Made by a program: the position numbers and the translations under genes. The notes under the pieces were generated by a model. It saw only the letters and a program-made list of their open reading frames with translations. It had not been told where the DNA came from and made no database searches. A stretch of 64,000 nucleotides of DNA from positions 62,001-126,000 of the forward strand of contig NZ_NFJB01000002.1 in assembly GCF_002159645.1 (NCBI RefSeq), read 5' to 3'. This document shows, in pieces, positions 1 through 9,387 of the stretch. The stretch comes from Parabacteroides sp. An277 (GTDB lineage: Bacteria > Bacteroidota > Bacteroidia > Bacteroidales > Tannerellaceae). Positions within the stretch are counted from its first letter, which is position 1; the number at the start of each line of letters is the position of its first letter.

Positions 1-1
1 G

Positions 2-1018
2 AAATTCTCCCACTTGGAGGCAGTCGGCCGGTTGATTTGCGGCATAGCTCCTTGGTTAGAATTGGGTCCGGACGATACGCCGGAAGGAAAACTTCGGGCA
101 AAATACATCGACCTCGCCGTAAAGGGACTGACCCATGCTGTAGACCCTGCATCGCCCGACTTCTTAGAGTTTCAAGAGCCATACCAGCCTTTGGTAGATG
201 CCGCCTTCCTGGCGCAAGGACTACTACGTGCCCCAACGCAATTGTGGGCTAATTTAAGTCCTGAAGCGCAGGCAAATCTGATAGCCGCCTTAAAGAGTAG
301 CCGGCAAATCAAACCTTGGGAAAACAACTGGCTCCTGTTTGCGTCGATGATTGAAGCTACACTTTTGGAATTAACCGGCGAATGCGATACCGAACGATTG
401 CTATATGGCGTCCGACGTTTCCGTGACGATTGGTACAAAGGCGATGCGCTCTATGGCGACGGTCCTGCTTTCCATCAAGATTATTATAATAGTTTCGTGA
501 TTCACCCCATGCTGACGGACGTCTTGCTTGTCTTGCAAAAACACGGAATGGAAGGCCGCGACTTCCTTCCCGAGCAGATGAAACGCTTGACGCGCTATGC
601 GGCCCAGTTGGAACGTTTCATCTCTCCGGAAGGAACTTTCCCGGTAGTCGGCCGATCGATTGTCTACCGCACCGGCGTTTTCCATGCGTTGGCACAGGCT
701 TCGCTCTTGCACCAGTTGCCGACCCAACTTGTTCCGGCGCAAGTCCGTTGCGCTTTGACAGCGGTCATTTATCGGCAATTTCAATCGGAAGCGAACTTCG
801 ATACGGAGGGGTGGCTCCGAGTTGGTTTTACCGGCGCACAAATTGATATGGCCGAGACTTATATCAACACCGGAAGCGCCTATCTATGTGCCACGGGCTT
901 CTTGGCACTCGGTCTGCCGCCCGACGATGCTTTCTGGAACAGCCCGTCGGTTGAATGGACGAACCTCAAAGCCTGGAATGGTATCAACGTCCCTGCTGAT
1001 AGTGCATTGAAACCCTAA
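2..1018 (+). CDS. DUF2264 domain protein, 5' end outside window
   Basis: The frame is open to the window edge (in-frame codons from base 2 read KFSHLEAVGR before any ATG), so the true start lies upstream and this is the C-terminal ~338 residues. The text LEAVGRLICGIAPWLELG and the long all-helical body rich in Trp and Tyr (WENNWLLFASMIEA, YGDGPAFHQDYYNSFVIHPM) are typical of DUF2264, a family built like an (alpha/alpha) toroid and often found near polysaccharide-degradation genes. I know of no assigned reaction, so none is claimed. It ends just before a GC-rich hairpin at 1031-1067 that can terminate it. Family call fairly sure; function unknown. Confidence 0.8.
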   Translation, partial: KFSHLEAVGRLICGIAPWLELGPDDTPEGKLRAKYIDLAVKGLTHAVDPASPDFLEFQEPYQPLVDAAFLAQGLLRAPTQLWANLSPEAQANLIAALKSSRQIKPWENNWLLFASMIEATLLELTGECDTERLLYGVRRFRDDWYKGDALYGDGPAFHQDYYNSFVIHPMLTDVLLVLQKHGMEGRDFLPEQMKRLTRYAAQLERFISPEGTFPVVGRSIVYRTGVFHALAQASLLHQLPTQLVPAQVRCALTAVIYRQFQSEANFDTEGWLRVGFTGAQIDMAETYINTGSAYLCATGFLALGLPPDDAFWNSPSVEWTNLKAWNGINVPADSALKP

Positions 1019-1030
1019 CACAAAAAAAGG

Positions 1031-1067
1031 AGGCACGGAAAGAAAAAGGAATCTCTCCGTGCCTTTG
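1031..1067 (+). terminator. Intrinsic terminator after the DUF2264 gene
   Basis: AGGCACGGA (1031-1039) pairs with TCCGTGCCT (1056-1064) around a 16-nt A-rich loop. The following T-run is short (TTTGTATT). It lies 12 nt after the stop codon. Confidence 0.65.
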
Positions 1068-1092
1068 TATTCAAAAACAAGCTCCTAACTGC

Positions 1093-1122
1093 TTGCATTC
1101 CGAAAAGAAGTTCGTATCTTTG
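1093..1122 (+). promoter_or_regulatory. Bacteroidetes-type promoter of the Rpn-family gene
   Basis: A -7 box TATCTTTG at 1115-1122 matches TAnnTTTG. A TTG at 1093-1095 lies 19 bp upstream as the -33 element. The ATG is 45 nt downstream at 1167. Confidence 0.7.
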
Positions 1123-1166
1123 CCCTACGCTACTATTGGCGGAACCATTTAAAAGCATCCTTAGCT

Positions 1167-2045
1167 ATGGCAGGATATGTAGATATGAAGCTGGATTACA
1201 GCTTTAAGAAGGCGTTTTCAGACAGGGAACAGTTGCGCGCTTTCTTGAATGATATGCTTCGCGGCGAACGTGTCGTGAAGAAGGTGGAACCCCGCAATCC
1301 GGAATGGTTGCCGTCCAGTCCACGGAACCGGAAGGTGTTGGTGGATGTATATTGCACGGACGAAGACGGGACGCATTTCATTGTCGAGATGCAATATGCG
1401 GAACAGAAATACTTTAAAGACAGGGCGCTGTTCTACGATTGCATGTGCATTGCGCAACAAGGCGAGCAGGGCGAAGCATGGAAGTTTGATATTTTGCCGG
1501 TGATAAGCATCTACTTGTTGAATTTCGTTTTGCACAAAGACAAGCCGATGGACAAGTACCGGACGGACGTAGGGATAACGGATTTGGATTCCGGCGAAAT
1601 CTACAACCCGAAGATGCGAGACATCTTCATCGAACTTCCGAAGTTCAACAAATCCGCCATGGAATGCGTGGACGACAGTGAGTTATGGATATATTTAATT
1701 AAAAATATGGAGTACATGGACGTAAATGCAATATACTTTCCTTTCACGAAGGATTCGAAATTCACGAAGCTTCTTCAGGCGGGTCGGTTGGCAAATTATA
1801 CGCCGGAAGAGTTGGACCAATACAGGTATGCCCTGAAAATCTACCGAGATAGCAAGAACATATACGATTTTGCCGTCGAAAAAGGCGAAAAGAAAGGTTT
1901 CGAGGAAGGTATTCAAATAGGTGTGGATAAAGGTATCCAAGAAGAGAAACGGCGTGTGGCTAAACAAATGAAACAACAAGGCTTGCCTATTCAGACAATA
2001 GCCATCTGCTCGGGTCTTACAGAGGAAGAGATAGAGCAGTTATAA
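1167..2045 (+). CDS. Rpn/PD-(D/E)XK nuclease family protein
   Basis: A 292-residue protein of the Rpn (PDDEXK_2, 'putative transposase') family. The N-terminus DMKLDYSFKKAFSD is the usual opening. The nuclease core is visible as VDVYCTDEDGTHFIVEMQ near residues 63-80, giving the D...ExQ catalytic pattern of this branch. The C-terminus carries the charged linker GEKKGFEEGIQIGVDKGI and a short helical motif IQTIAICSGLTEEEIEQL, both typical. Family members are DNA endonucleases that promote RecA-independent recombination in E. coli and are widespread, mobile accessory genes in Bacteroidales. It stands alone with its own promoter and a strong terminator and looks intact. Family call is secure; cellular role is inferred. 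Confidence 0.9.
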   Translation: MAGYVDMKLDYSFKKAFSDREQLRAFLNDMLRGERVVKKVEPRNPEWLPSSPRNRKVLVDVYCTDEDGTHFIVEMQYAEQKYFKDRALFYDCMCIAQQGEQGEAWKFDILPVISIYLLNFVLHKDKPMDKYRTDVGITDLDSGEIYNPKMRDIFIELPKFNKSAMECVDDSELWIYLIKNMEYMDVNAIYFPFTKDSKFTKLLQAGRLANYTPEELDQYRYALKIYRDSKNIYDFAVEKGEKKGFEEGIQIGVDKGIQEEKRRVAKQMKQQGLPIQTIAICSGLTEEEIEQL

Positions 2046-2070
2046 GATATTATTATAATATATGTATGCA

Positions 2071-2107
2071 GAGGTATCAAGCAAAAACTTGATACCTCCG
2101 TTTTTTT
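2071..2107 (+). terminator. Strong intrinsic terminator after the Rpn gene
   Basis: Perfect 11-bp stem GAGGTATCAAG / CTTGATACCTC with a 6-nt loop, then CG and seven Ts. Confidence 0.92.
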
Positions 2108-2134
2108 ATTTTTGCCTCTCCTATTTCTGCTTTC

Positions 2135-2205
2135 ATCCTCCAAACCCCAGACTTTCGTCCTCGAATCCCTTGGTTTCGGATAAAAACTAAAAAGTTTTTC
2201 GCTAA
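2135..2205. repeat. ~22-bp palindrome array upstream of the DUF6383 promoter
   Basis: Three units ending in TTTCG at 2153, 2174 and 2197 (spacing 21 and 23 bp) lie just upstream of the -33 element. Each holds a hyphenated palindrome, for example AAAAACTAAAAAGTTTTT. The equivalent region upstream of the paralogue (about 19925-19995) keeps the arms although bases differ: there the first unit reads AAACCTTAGGGTTT where this copy has AAACCCCAGACTTT. Confidence 0.55.
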
Positions 2206-2210
2206 AACTC

Positions 2211-2240
2211 TTGCTATTTCATTTTTCCTCCTTACCTTTG
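2211..2240 (+). promoter_or_regulatory. Promoter of the plus-strand DUF6383 gene
   Basis: -7 box TACCTTTG at 2233-2240 and TTG at 2211-2213, 19 bp apart. The block from about 2211 to 2270 is nearly identical to the reverse complement of 19860-19920 in front of the other DUF6383 gene. Transcription from here would give a leader of about 375 nt before the ATG at 2622. Confidence 0.8.
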
Positions 2241-2247
2241 CATCGAT

Positions 2248-2621
2248 TCCGCAGCGGAGAGCGTTCCGTCTTTGGGAATCACATTGAAATTTTGACAAGT
2301 ATTTACTACGGAGATTATTCTGAACTTGAAAATCTGCAAAATTTTAGAGAAACGGAATAATGGACAGTAAATGCTTGCGCTAAGTACAGATGAATATGAG
2401 ATTTCCTAAGCATGAGCCATAATTGTATGGTATCGCTGTAGGGAAATCAAAATATAATCGTATAAGCGCGGGCTTTGTTCTGTTATTGTTTCTCGGGTTT
2501 TTGCAGATACCTCAAGTTCGATAATAGAAACGCCCGCGCTTTTTTTGTGTCCGGACCTTAAGAAGCTACGGCGTTGTCTATGCTCTCCACTATATTATTA
2601 ATCTTTTAATTACAATTTAAA
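2248..2621 (+). ncRNA. Conserved long structured 5' leader of the DUF6383 gene
   Basis: No gene is visible here. The stretch is a leader of about 375 nt that aligns along its length with the leader of the minus-strand paralogue (19502-19885). Conserved blocks include ctttgggaatca, gacaagtatttac, ggagattatt, ggacagtaaatgcttgcgc, ataatcgtataagcgcggg and the last ~85 nt before the ATG. Between the blocks, bases and small gaps vary. Such conservation outside a coding region suggests an RNA or DNA regulatory element. It could be a cis leader, or a free RNA of about 300 nt ending at the hairpin 2464-2546. No known RNA family is recognised. Confidence 0.6.
2464..2546 (+). terminator. Terminator-shaped hairpin inside the DUF6383 leader (candidate attenuator)
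   Basis: AAGCGCGGGC (2464-2473) pairs with GCCCGCGCTT (2532-2541). The stem continues through TTCTGTTAT with ATAATAGAA, using one G:U pair. In the paralogue the same arm reads TTCTATTAT, restoring A:U, which is covariation-like support for the RNA structure. A run of seven Ts follows. The hairpin lies 75 nt before the start codon, so unless it is read through it would stop transcription before the gene. Confidence 0.75.
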
Positions 2622-5600
2622 ATGAACAAAAAAGTACTTACATTGTGCGCGGGTTTCTTACTCGCGGGAGGTGTGTATGCAAATGCACAGTACGTAAAAG
2701 TTGACCCTACTAAGGACAATTTAGTAGAAGGTGAATACGTATTGATGAATGCTGCAGGTGACTCTATTGTATCGTTTACTGAAGATGCTTCGGGTACATG
2801 GGATAATGTGGTTGTCCGGAAAGCTACATCAAAAGAAGTAACAGATGCAGATATAGTGTCTATTGCAAAGTCCGGACAATATTATTGGACTCTTGCTCAC
2901 GAAGGACGTCCTGTCTATGTTTGGACAAATAATCAAGCTTATACAGCAGTGGGAAGCGCATCAGTTTCTTTTGGTACCCCTGTTGATTCATTGTTTAATA
3001 TCCGTGTTAATTCAAGTAGTATTAGTGGTGCACAAGCAAACAAATATCTAACTCGTACAGAAGATTCATTGGTAAAGGGCTTTGATAAGGCGAATGGTAA
3101 TCAATCGCAATTTGCCTTATATGCAAAATTGGCAGAAGCTCCAGAAGGCGAAACTATTGCCAACATTGACGAGATGGAACAGACTTTCTTGTTGATGATT
3201 GACAACCAGTATGTCGGATTAGCAAGTGAAACTACAAGAGCCGCTGTTGCAGATAACAGTGGTTTGACTTTGGTAGACGAAAAACCGGCCAACGAAGATG
3301 GTTTTGTTTGGGTAGTTGAAGCAAATGGTGCTTATAAGAACTTGAAATCGGGTCAATACTTGGCTGTAACAGAAGATGGCAAATTAACTCTTTCTGAAAC
3401 AGCAACGGCCAATAACCAAGTTTCTTATAATGGTAATGGCTTGTTGATTGGAGAAACATTGGTGGGTGCAGGAATGATCTTGGAATCCAATACGCCGCTG
3501 CCTATTGATATTACTACTTATGATGCAGCAGAATCGGATGCCGAGAAAGTTACGTTGGTGACAATAGATGGTACTGTGATTTCTGCAGATGGAACACTTG
3601 TTACTTACAATGAAAACGATGCAGTTGAGACTGTTTGGAAGGTTGCTGCCGTTAAAACAGGGGCAAGTAACTATGAAGTTCGTTTGCAAAATAGCGAAGC
3701 CGAAACAGATGGTTATTTGGCGATTGAAGATACAAATGGAAACGTTCAGTATGTGACAATCGAAGGTATATCTGTGGATGAAGACGGCAGTTTCTCTTTG
3801 CCTACGACAGGTGGTGTCATTTTAAGAGCTGGTAATGATTATGTTTCTTTGCAAGGTGGTGAATTAGTTACTACTTCTGTAAAAGGCCAAGCTACCGAAT
3901 TTGGTTTGGGCGACATCAAAGAAGCATTTGTAAATGTAGCTACGTTATTGCAACGTAATGCGAAGTCATTCACTATCGAAATCGCTTATGATAAGGATGG
4001 AGACCAAGAATATGAAACTGACTTGACATCTATCTTCGAAGGCGAGTTGATTCCGGTTCAATTTGAATACGACAAGTACAATAGTGGAGCTACTTGGTAT
4101 ACTTTAGCCAACGGAGGCAAAACTAAATTCATGTTGATAAATGAAAATCAGGAAATCTTGGCATTGAATACAGACCCTGATAAGATTTGGTCTTCTGGTG
4201 CAGTTACCCATGCTTATCCTTTGGAACTGATTTCTGCAAAAGAATATGTAACTGATTTGAAGGAAGCTCAAGCTGAAGGCCGTGAACCTTACTACAAGAC
4301 CATGTTTAGCTTCCAATATACTCCGGGTACGGATGCTTCGATAGTAACAAGCATTGATTACATCTTTGTAGATGGCATTCAATTAGGTTGCTATACAGAT
4401 ACGAAGAAAGTTGCTTACTTGGCAGGCGAAGGCGATACAGGCTTGGCTCCCGTTAAGGTTACATTGGCTGGAACTACGTTGGTAGATTACAAGTCTTGGT
4501 TGACTACTCCGTCTTACTATAAGGTAGAAGTTGCCAATGCTAACAAGAAGGCTCAATATTATGGTAAGGTATTGGGTCAGAAAGAAGATGGTACTATTGG
4601 CTTCGTTGCTCCGACTAAGACAGATATCACGAAACCGGAAGGTGAGTTTGCTATCCGTTATGTGGCAGCAACAGGAACAATTCCAGCTTACTTCGAGTTT
4701 AAGAATCGTGAGAACAAGGAAACTTATTCATTCGAAGCATCTAAGTTGTATGAAGTAGATATGGCTAAGCATCTGTTCGCTTACCGTGACAACCGTTATG
4801 ATTTGATGGATACGTTGAAGATTACTCCGATTAACGATTACGATCCGTCGGATGGTTTCAAACGCTTCACGGCTGCTGATCTGAATGCAAATACGTACAA
4901 CGTTTCGATGAACTTGGTAGATCAATCTTACTTGTACATCGTAGAAAATCATGACGACAAGCACCGTATTGGTCTTGACCGTGAAGAAGCTACTGATTGG
5001 CGCATTGAAATGCCGACTGTACGTTTGGAAGACGTTACAGGCGATTTGCTCCGTTATGTTCCGGATACGGTAACGGTAGATGTTCCTATCCATTACTGGG
5101 TAAGCATCAATGGCTCTATGGAGGAAGTTTCTACGGATATGAAAGAGGATTACAAGGGTAAATATTACAACCCGAAAGCTACATTGAAGATTCCGACATA
5201 CATCTTCAAGAATACAGCTACGGATGAATATATATCTGGTGATTCTGATAGCGAAGAAGCTGCAAATTCTTATTATTACTGCCCGTCTAAGACAAGTGCT
5301 ACGCGTATGGCATTGAAGATAGTCGGTGATAGTACGTTAAACTTGATTCCAGTTTATAACTGGGCATGGTCTTGGAGCGCAGATGCAGATAATAACGGTA
5401 ATTGGGTTGTAGCAAATAAAGCTCATGCAGTTTCTGAAAGTTATTATGAAAGCTATGCAGCTGGTTTGTATTTGTCTAACCAGAAGATTATCGGTGGAAC
5501 AACGGCCAATACGGGTGTATTGAAAGATGTAACTCGTTTCGAAGCTACTTCAAATGATTTGTTCCTTATCGAACCGTCTGAAGCTCCTACTTACAAGACA

Positions 5601-6494
5601 TTGGCTCAAGATAACAAGATTATTATCTCTCGTGTAGAAAATAATGATGAAGTTATCTACGAGGATAGCTTGTTTGCTGGCATTGACAACCGTTTGGCAT
5701 ACGACATCAATCCGACATTGTATGTAGATACGGCATATGTAAACCGTCCGGGCAACTATCGTTATGAATATCTATTGTCTGTTCGTCCGCTCCGCACGGA
5801 TAGCATCGACGATTGCAACAATCCGAACCACGAACATCCGCGTACAGCATTCACGGAAGGTGATTTCTTAGTGGTAATGCGCGATTCAATGGATGTTGAA
5901 GACGACAAGAATGTACATAACAACAAGTATGCTTACAATGGTCAACCGAAATTGGCATTCGTTTCAGGTATCCACCAAAACGATACATTATATTACACCA
6001 ATGCTGCCGGTGAAATCATTGCTAAGTCTGAAGTAGGCAATGCTGACTACAACTTCGCTAAGTTCGCCTTCAAGATGATCAACGAAGATGAGAATGAATT
6101 TGTAGTTGAAACAGCTTATGGTTACGATGCCGTTAAATGGATTAATGGCGAACCTGTAGAGTATGAAGTATCTAAGGGTTATCTGAAGTGGGATAATGGC
6201 CACTTGGTTGTAACTCAGAACTTAGATGAAGCTGAACGTTTCACCATGGAAGATAGCGAACTTGAAGCTACAGCTAACGAATCCATCACCGCTGAAGGTG
6301 CAGTTTCAGTCGTTGCTACCGACGGTGCTGTCATCATCAAGGGTGCAGAAGGCAAGAACGTAGTAATCGCTACTATCTTGGGTAAGGTTGTCGCTAACGA
6401 GACAATCAACTCGGATAACGAGACGATCGCTGTACCGGCTGGTATCGCAGTCGTTTCAGTGGACGGCGAAAGCTTCAAGGTAGTCGTTAAATAA
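2622..6494 (+). CDS. Large DUF6383 surface/secreted protein, paralogue 1
   Basis: A 1290-residue protein with a signal peptide (MNKKVLTLCAGFLLAGGVYA) and no membrane segment after it. The body is acidic, beta-rich and repetitive. The last ~80 residues form a DUF6383-type domain ending VSVDGESFKVVVK. This tail resembles a type A T9SS sorting domain (VVIATILGKVV ... IAVPAGIAVVSV ... KVVVK), so surface export and anchoring through it is a plausible inference, not shown. Residues from about 400 to the end align with the minus-strand paralogue at 15431-19501, and parts are near-identical (NPNHEHPRTAFTEGDF, VMRDSMDVEDDKNVHNNKYA). The first ~380 residues after the signal are unrelated. ATG at 2622 follows an AT-rich leader without Shine-Dalgarno, as usual in Bacteroidetes. 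Function unknown. Confidence 0.85.
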   Translation: MNKKVLTLCAGFLLAGGVYANAQYVKVDPTKDNLVEGEYVLMNAAGDSIVSFTEDASGTWDNVVVRKATSKEVTDADIVSIAKSGQYYWTLAHEGRPVYVWTNNQAYTAVGSASVSFGTPVDSLFNIRVNSSSISGAQANKYLTRTEDSLVKGFDKANGNQSQFALYAKLAEAPEGETIANIDEMEQTFLLMIDNQYVGLASETTRAAVADNSGLTLVDEKPANEDGFVWVVEANGAYKNLKSGQYLAVTEDGKLTLSETATANNQVSYNGNGLLIGETLVGAGMILESNTPLPIDITTYDAAESDAEKVTLVTIDGTVISADGTLVTYNENDAVETVWKVAAVKTGASNYEVRLQNSEAETDGYLAIEDTNGNVQYVTIEGISVDEDGSFSLPTTGGVILRAGNDYVSLQGGELVTTSVKGQATEFGLGDIKEAFVNVATLLQRNAKSFTIEIAYDKDGDQEYETDLTSIFEGELIPVQFEYDKYNSGATWYTLANGGKTKFMLINENQEILALNTDPDKIWSSGAVTHAYPLELISAKEYVTDLKEAQAEGREPYYKTMFSFQYTPGTDASIVTSIDYIFVDGIQLGCYTDTKKVAYLAGEGDTGLAPVKVTLAGTTLVDYKSWLTTPSYYKVEVANANKKAQYYGKVLGQKEDGTIGFVAPTKTDITKPEGEFAIRYVAATGTIPAYFEFKNRENKETYSFEASKLYEVDMAKHLFAYRDNRYDLMDTLKITPINDYDPSDGFKRFTAADLNANTYNVSMNLVDQSYLYIVENHDDKHRIGLDREEATDWRIEMPTVRLEDVTGDLLRYVPDTVTVDVPIHYWVSINGSMEEVSTDMKEDYKGKYYNPKATLKIPTYIFKNTATDEYISGDSDSEEAANSYYYCPSKTSATRMALKIVGDSTLNLIPVYNWAWSWSADADNNGNWVVANKAHAVSESYYESYAAGLYLSNQKIIGGTTANTGVLKDVTRFEATSNDLFLIEPSEAPTYKTLAQDNKIIISRVENNDEVIYEDSLFAGIDNRLAYDINPTLYVDTAYVNRPGNYRYEYLLSVRPLRTDSIDDCNNPNHEHPRTAFTEGDFLVVMRDSMDVEDDKNVHNNKYAYNGQPKLAFVSGIHQNDTLYYTNAAGEIIAKSEVGNADYNFAKFAFKMINEDENEFVVETAYGYDAVKWINGEPVEYEVSKGYLKWDNGHLVVTQNLDEAERFTMEDSELEATANESITAEGAVSVVATDGAVIIKGAEGKNVVIATILGKVVANETINSDNETIAVPAGIAVVSVDGESFKVVVK

Positions 6495-6587
6495 TTGACA
6501 ATTGAGAATTGACAATTATCCATTGAACTAAAGTTCATAACATTATAAATTTAAGTTGTTAATAAATAGTTAATAAGCTACTCAGTG

Positions 6588-6623
6588 CCCCTCGCGAGAG
6601 TCGCCGCAGCGCATAAACGTTAG
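6588..6623 (+). promoter_or_regulatory. 36-bp 3' trailer block shared by both DUF6383 genes
   Basis: About 95 nt after the stop lies a block starting cccctcgcgagagtcgcc and ending cataaacgttag. It is identical to the reverse complement of 15327-15362 behind the other paralogue. It contains the palindrome CTCGCGAG. Flanking AT-rich text (aataaatagttaataagct) is also shared. Confidence 0.7.
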
Positions 6624-6680
6624 AAAAAATTCTATTCAAGGCGCTCCCTTCTGGGAAGACCGGGGCGCAAAACGCTGAAG

Positions 6681-6716
6681 AGCCTCTTTTCGGTTTCGGC
6701 CGAGAAGGGGCTTTTC
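6681..6716 (+). terminator. Terminator of the plus-strand DUF6383 gene
   Basis: AGCCTCTTTTCGG pairs with CCGAGAAGGGGCT (13 bp with two G:U pairs), loop TTTCGG, then TTTT. The other paralogue has the same terminator design. Confidence 0.8.
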
Positions 6717-6742
6717 CCGTCTGACGCGGCGTTGACAACAAG

Positions 6743-6957
6743 CGAGCCTCCTCGTCAACAGTCGACGTGCTCCTTCGTGCAAGGTCGACGAGCCCCCTCG
6801 TCGATGACAAACGAGCCCCCTCGTCGATGGTCGACGGAGAATCCCGTTCGAGACATTTGCGTCGACAATCGACGGAAAACGGATTTTCCCGCTTACTTCC
6901 GTCGACCGTCGACGCAATTTGTATTTTTTCACATTCTTCCGTCGATGAACGACGGAG
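6743..6957. repeat. Two nested GTCGAC-type palindrome arrays, 23-bp and 40-bp periods
   Basis: Units begin at 6743, 6766, 6789 and 6812, exactly 23 bp apart. The consensus is CGAGCCCCCTCGTCGATGG then TCGA, with arms CGAG/CTCG and TCGA/TCGA. They are followed by GTCGAnnnnCGACG palindromes at 6861, 6901 and 6941, exactly 40 bp apart. Short frames run through the region on both strands, but they only reflect the repeat. The region lies between the DUF6383 terminator and the pnp promoter. Confidence 0.8.
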
Positions 6958-7028
6958 CATGGAAAGCCTCCCACAGAGAAAAACAAAAAATTAATGCCAT
7001 TTCAATGGGATAGCATTCAAACTTTTAT

Positions 7029-7036
7029 TACCTTTG
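7029..7036 (+). promoter_or_regulatory. pnp promoter -7 box
   Basis: TACCTTTG. It places the transcription start near 7043, which argues that translation begins at the ATG at 7076 rather than at the in-frame TTG at 7034 inside this box. Confidence 0.75.
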
Positions 7037-7075
7037 CGGCGATTTTTGACAGATGAGAAAAATATAAACAAGGTT

Positions 7076-9256
7076 ATGCTTAATCCAATTAACAAGACGA
7101 TCGAGTTGGGCGATGGACGTACCATCACCATCGAAACCGGGAAATTGGCCAAGCAAGCTGACGGTGCTGTAACAGTCCGTATGGGCAATACAGTACTGCT
7201 GGCTACTGTTTGTGCCGCGAAAGATGCCAATCCCGGAGTTGATTTTATGCCGCTCCAAGTAGAATACAAAGAGAAGTTTTCTGCTTTTGGACGTTTCCCG
7301 GGCGGCTTCACGAAACGAGAAGGGAAAGCTTCTGATTATGAAATTTTGACGGCCCGTTTGGTGGACCGCGCGTTACGTCCGCTTTTCCCAGATAATTACC
7401 ACGCTGAAGTTTACGTTAACATTATATTGTTCTCGGCGGATGGCGAAGATATGCCGGACGCATTGGCAGGATTAGCTGCTTCGGCGGCATTAGCGGTTTC
7501 AGATATTCCGTTTAATGGCCCGATTTCAGAAGTCCGTGTGGCACGAATCGATGGAAAGTTTGTGATAAACCCGACATTCTCTCAACTGGAGAAAGCCGAT
7601 ATCGACATTATGGTTGGTGCTACACTGGACAACATCATGATGGTGGAAGGCGAAATGAACGAGGTACAGGAGTCTGAAATGCTAGATGCCATCAAGGCAG
7701 CTCACGAGGCTATCAAAGTGCAATGCCAAGCCCAGATGGAATTAATGGAAGCATGCGGTACGACCGTGAAACGTGAATATTGCCACGAAGTAAACGATGA
7801 AGACCTCCGGAAGGATGTGCATGACAAATGCTATGACAAGGTATACGCCATTGCGACATCAGGTTCCGACAAACACCAGCGCGCCGATGCGTTTGATGCC
7901 ATTGTAGAGGAATTCAAATCGCAATTCACGGAAGAAGAGTTAACGGACGAAAAAGTGGAAATGATCGACCGTTACTACCACGATGTAGAAAAAGAGGCTA
8001 TGCGTCGCGCTATTTTGGACGAAGGCAAACGCCTCGATGGACGTAAGACCACAGAAATCCGCCCCATCTGGATTGAAACAGACTGCTTGCCAGGTCCTCA
8101 CGGTGCTGCGATTTTCACACGTGGCGAAACACAATCCTTGTCGACAGTGACATTAGGCACCAAAGACGACGAGAAAATTATCGACGATGTATTAACGCAA
8201 GGCAAAGAACGATTCTTGCTGCATTATAACTTCCCCCCCTTCTCGACAGGAGAAGCCAAAGCACAACGTGGCGTAGGACGGCGCGAAGTAGGGCACGGCC
8301 ATTTGGCTTGGCGTGCGTTGAAGCGGATGATTCCGGAAGATTACCCTTACGTCGTACGCGTGATGTCAGATATCTTGGAATCAAACGGTTCTTCTTCGAT
8401 GGCAACAGTTTGTGCCGGTACCTTGGCTTTGCGTGATGCGGGTGTTCCTATGAAGAAACCAGTATCAGGTATTGCGATGGGTTTGATTTCAGAAAATAAA
8501 GGTACGAACTACGCTATTTTGTCGGATATCTTAGGTGATGAAGACCACTTGGGAGATATGGACTTCAAGGTAACTGGTACGAAAGATGGTATCACCGCCA
8601 CTCAAATGGATATCAAAGTAGATGGACTTTCATACGATATTTTGGAGAAGGCTTTAGCGCAGGCTCGCGAAGGACGCATGTACATCTTAAACAAGATATT
8701 GGAAGTTCAACCGGAAGCTCGTCCAGACTTGAAACCGCATGCACCGCGCATCGAAACGCTTACGGTAGGCAAAGAATACATTGGTGCCATTATCGGCCCA
8801 GGCGGTAAGATTATCCAAGGAATTCAAGAAAAGACAGGTGCCACTATCTCGATTGAAGAGGTAGACGGCGTAGGTAAAGTAGAAATTTCAGCTGTCAATA
8901 AGGAGAGCATCGATGCCGCATTACGTGCTATCAAGGCGATTGTGGCTGTACCGGAAGTAGGCGAAGTCTATGAAGGAAAGATTTCATCCATCATGCCTTA
9001 TGGTGCATTTGTGGAATTCATGCCGGGACGCGATGGATTGCTCCATATTTCTGAAATCGATTGGCGTCGCCTCGAAACCGTAGAACAAGCCGGCCTGAAA
9101 GAGGGTGATACAATTAAAGTGAAACTAATGGATATCGATCCTAAGACAGGTAAGTTCAAACTTTCACACCGTGTATTGATGCCGAAACCCGAAGGATACG
9201 AAGAACGTCCTTCGAGAAGTGGACGCAACGGTAATGGAAACGGACGGAACCGTTAA
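7076..9256 (+). CDS. pnp: Polyribonucleotide nucleotidyltransferase (PNPase)
   Basis: A 726-residue exoribonuclease that degrades RNA 3' to 5' with phosphate, releasing nucleoside diphosphates; a trimeric cytoplasmic enzyme of mRNA turnover. Domains in order: first RNase PH domain ([20 protein letters not shown] at the N-terminus, then [15 protein letters not shown]), helical linker, second RNase PH domain with the active-site stretch [20 protein letters not shown] domain ([17 protein letters not shown]) and S1 domain ([20 protein letters not shown]), with a basic Gly/Asn/Arg-rich tail [14 protein letters not shown] 7076 is chosen because the in-frame TTG at 7034 lies inside the promoter. Monocistronic, with its own terminator at 9293-9335. 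Confidence 0.97.
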   Translation: MLNPINKTIELGDGRTITIETGKLAKQADGAVTVRMGNTVLLATVCAAKDANPGVDFMPLQVEYKEKFSAFGRFPGGFTKREGKASDYEILTARLVDRALRPLFPDNYHAEVYVNIILFSADGEDMPDALAGLAASAALAVSDIPFNGPISEVRVARIDGKFVINPTFSQLEKADIDIMVGATLDNIMMVEGEMNEVQESEMLDAIKAAHEAIKVQCQAQMELMEACGTTVKREYCHEVNDEDLRKDVHDKCYDKVYAIATSGSDKHQRADAFDAIVEEFKSQFTEEELTDEKVEMIDRYYHDVEKEAMRRAILDEGKRLDGRKTTEIRPIWIETDCLPGPHGAAIFTRGETQSLSTVTLGTKDDEKIIDDVLTQGKERFLLHYNFPPFSTGEAKAQRGVGRREVGHGHLAWRALKRMIPEDYPYVVRVMSDILESNGSSSMATVCAGTLALRDAGVPMKKPVSGIAMGLISENKGTNYAILSDILGDEDHLGDMDFKVTGTKDGITATQMDIKVDGLSYDILEKALAQAREGRMYILNKILEVQPEARPDLKPHAPRIETLTVGKEYIGAIIGPGGKIIQGIQEKTGATISIEEVDGVGKVEISAVNKESIDAALRAIKAIVAVPEVGEVYEGKISSIMPYGAFVEFMPGRDGLLHISEIDWRRLETVEQAGLKEGDTIKVKLMDIDPKTGKFKLSHRVLMPKPEGYEERPSRSGRNGNGNGRNR

Positions 9257-9292
9257 GACAAGCAAATAAAGAAACGGACATAAAAAAGCGCG

Positions 9293-9335
9293 AAAGGGTT
9301 GGCTTCTGTTTACAGGGGTCGGCCCTTTTTCTTTG
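9293..9335 (+). terminator. pnp terminator
   Basis: AAAGGGTTGGC pairs with GTCGGCCCTTT (11 bp including G:U pairs), followed by TTCTTTG. Confidence 0.8.
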
Positions 9336-9363
9336 CCGGTTTGCCCTATTTTTCGTAATTTTG
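9332..9363 (+). promoter_or_regulatory. Promoter of the CPBP protease gene
   Basis: TTTG at 9332-9335 and -7 box TAATTTTG at 9356-9363, 20 bp apart, with the ATG 24 nt further on. The -33 element overlaps the pnp terminator. Confidence 0.65.
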
Positions 9364-9387
9364 AACCGTTTCTAAAAAAGAAGGTAT

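Noticed and set aside
1167-2045. Rpn gene as part of an insertion sequence
   Set aside because: No terminal inverted repeats or target duplication around it; it has its own promoter and terminator.
6559-7013. Open frames over the GTCGAC array before pnp
   Set aside because: Arg/Ser-rich translation of repeats in multiple frames; the region also contains the DUF6383 terminator and the pnp promoter.
7034-7075. TTG at 7034 as the pnp start
   Set aside because: It lies inside the -7 box TACCTTTG; ATG 7076 gives the normal PNPase N-terminus.
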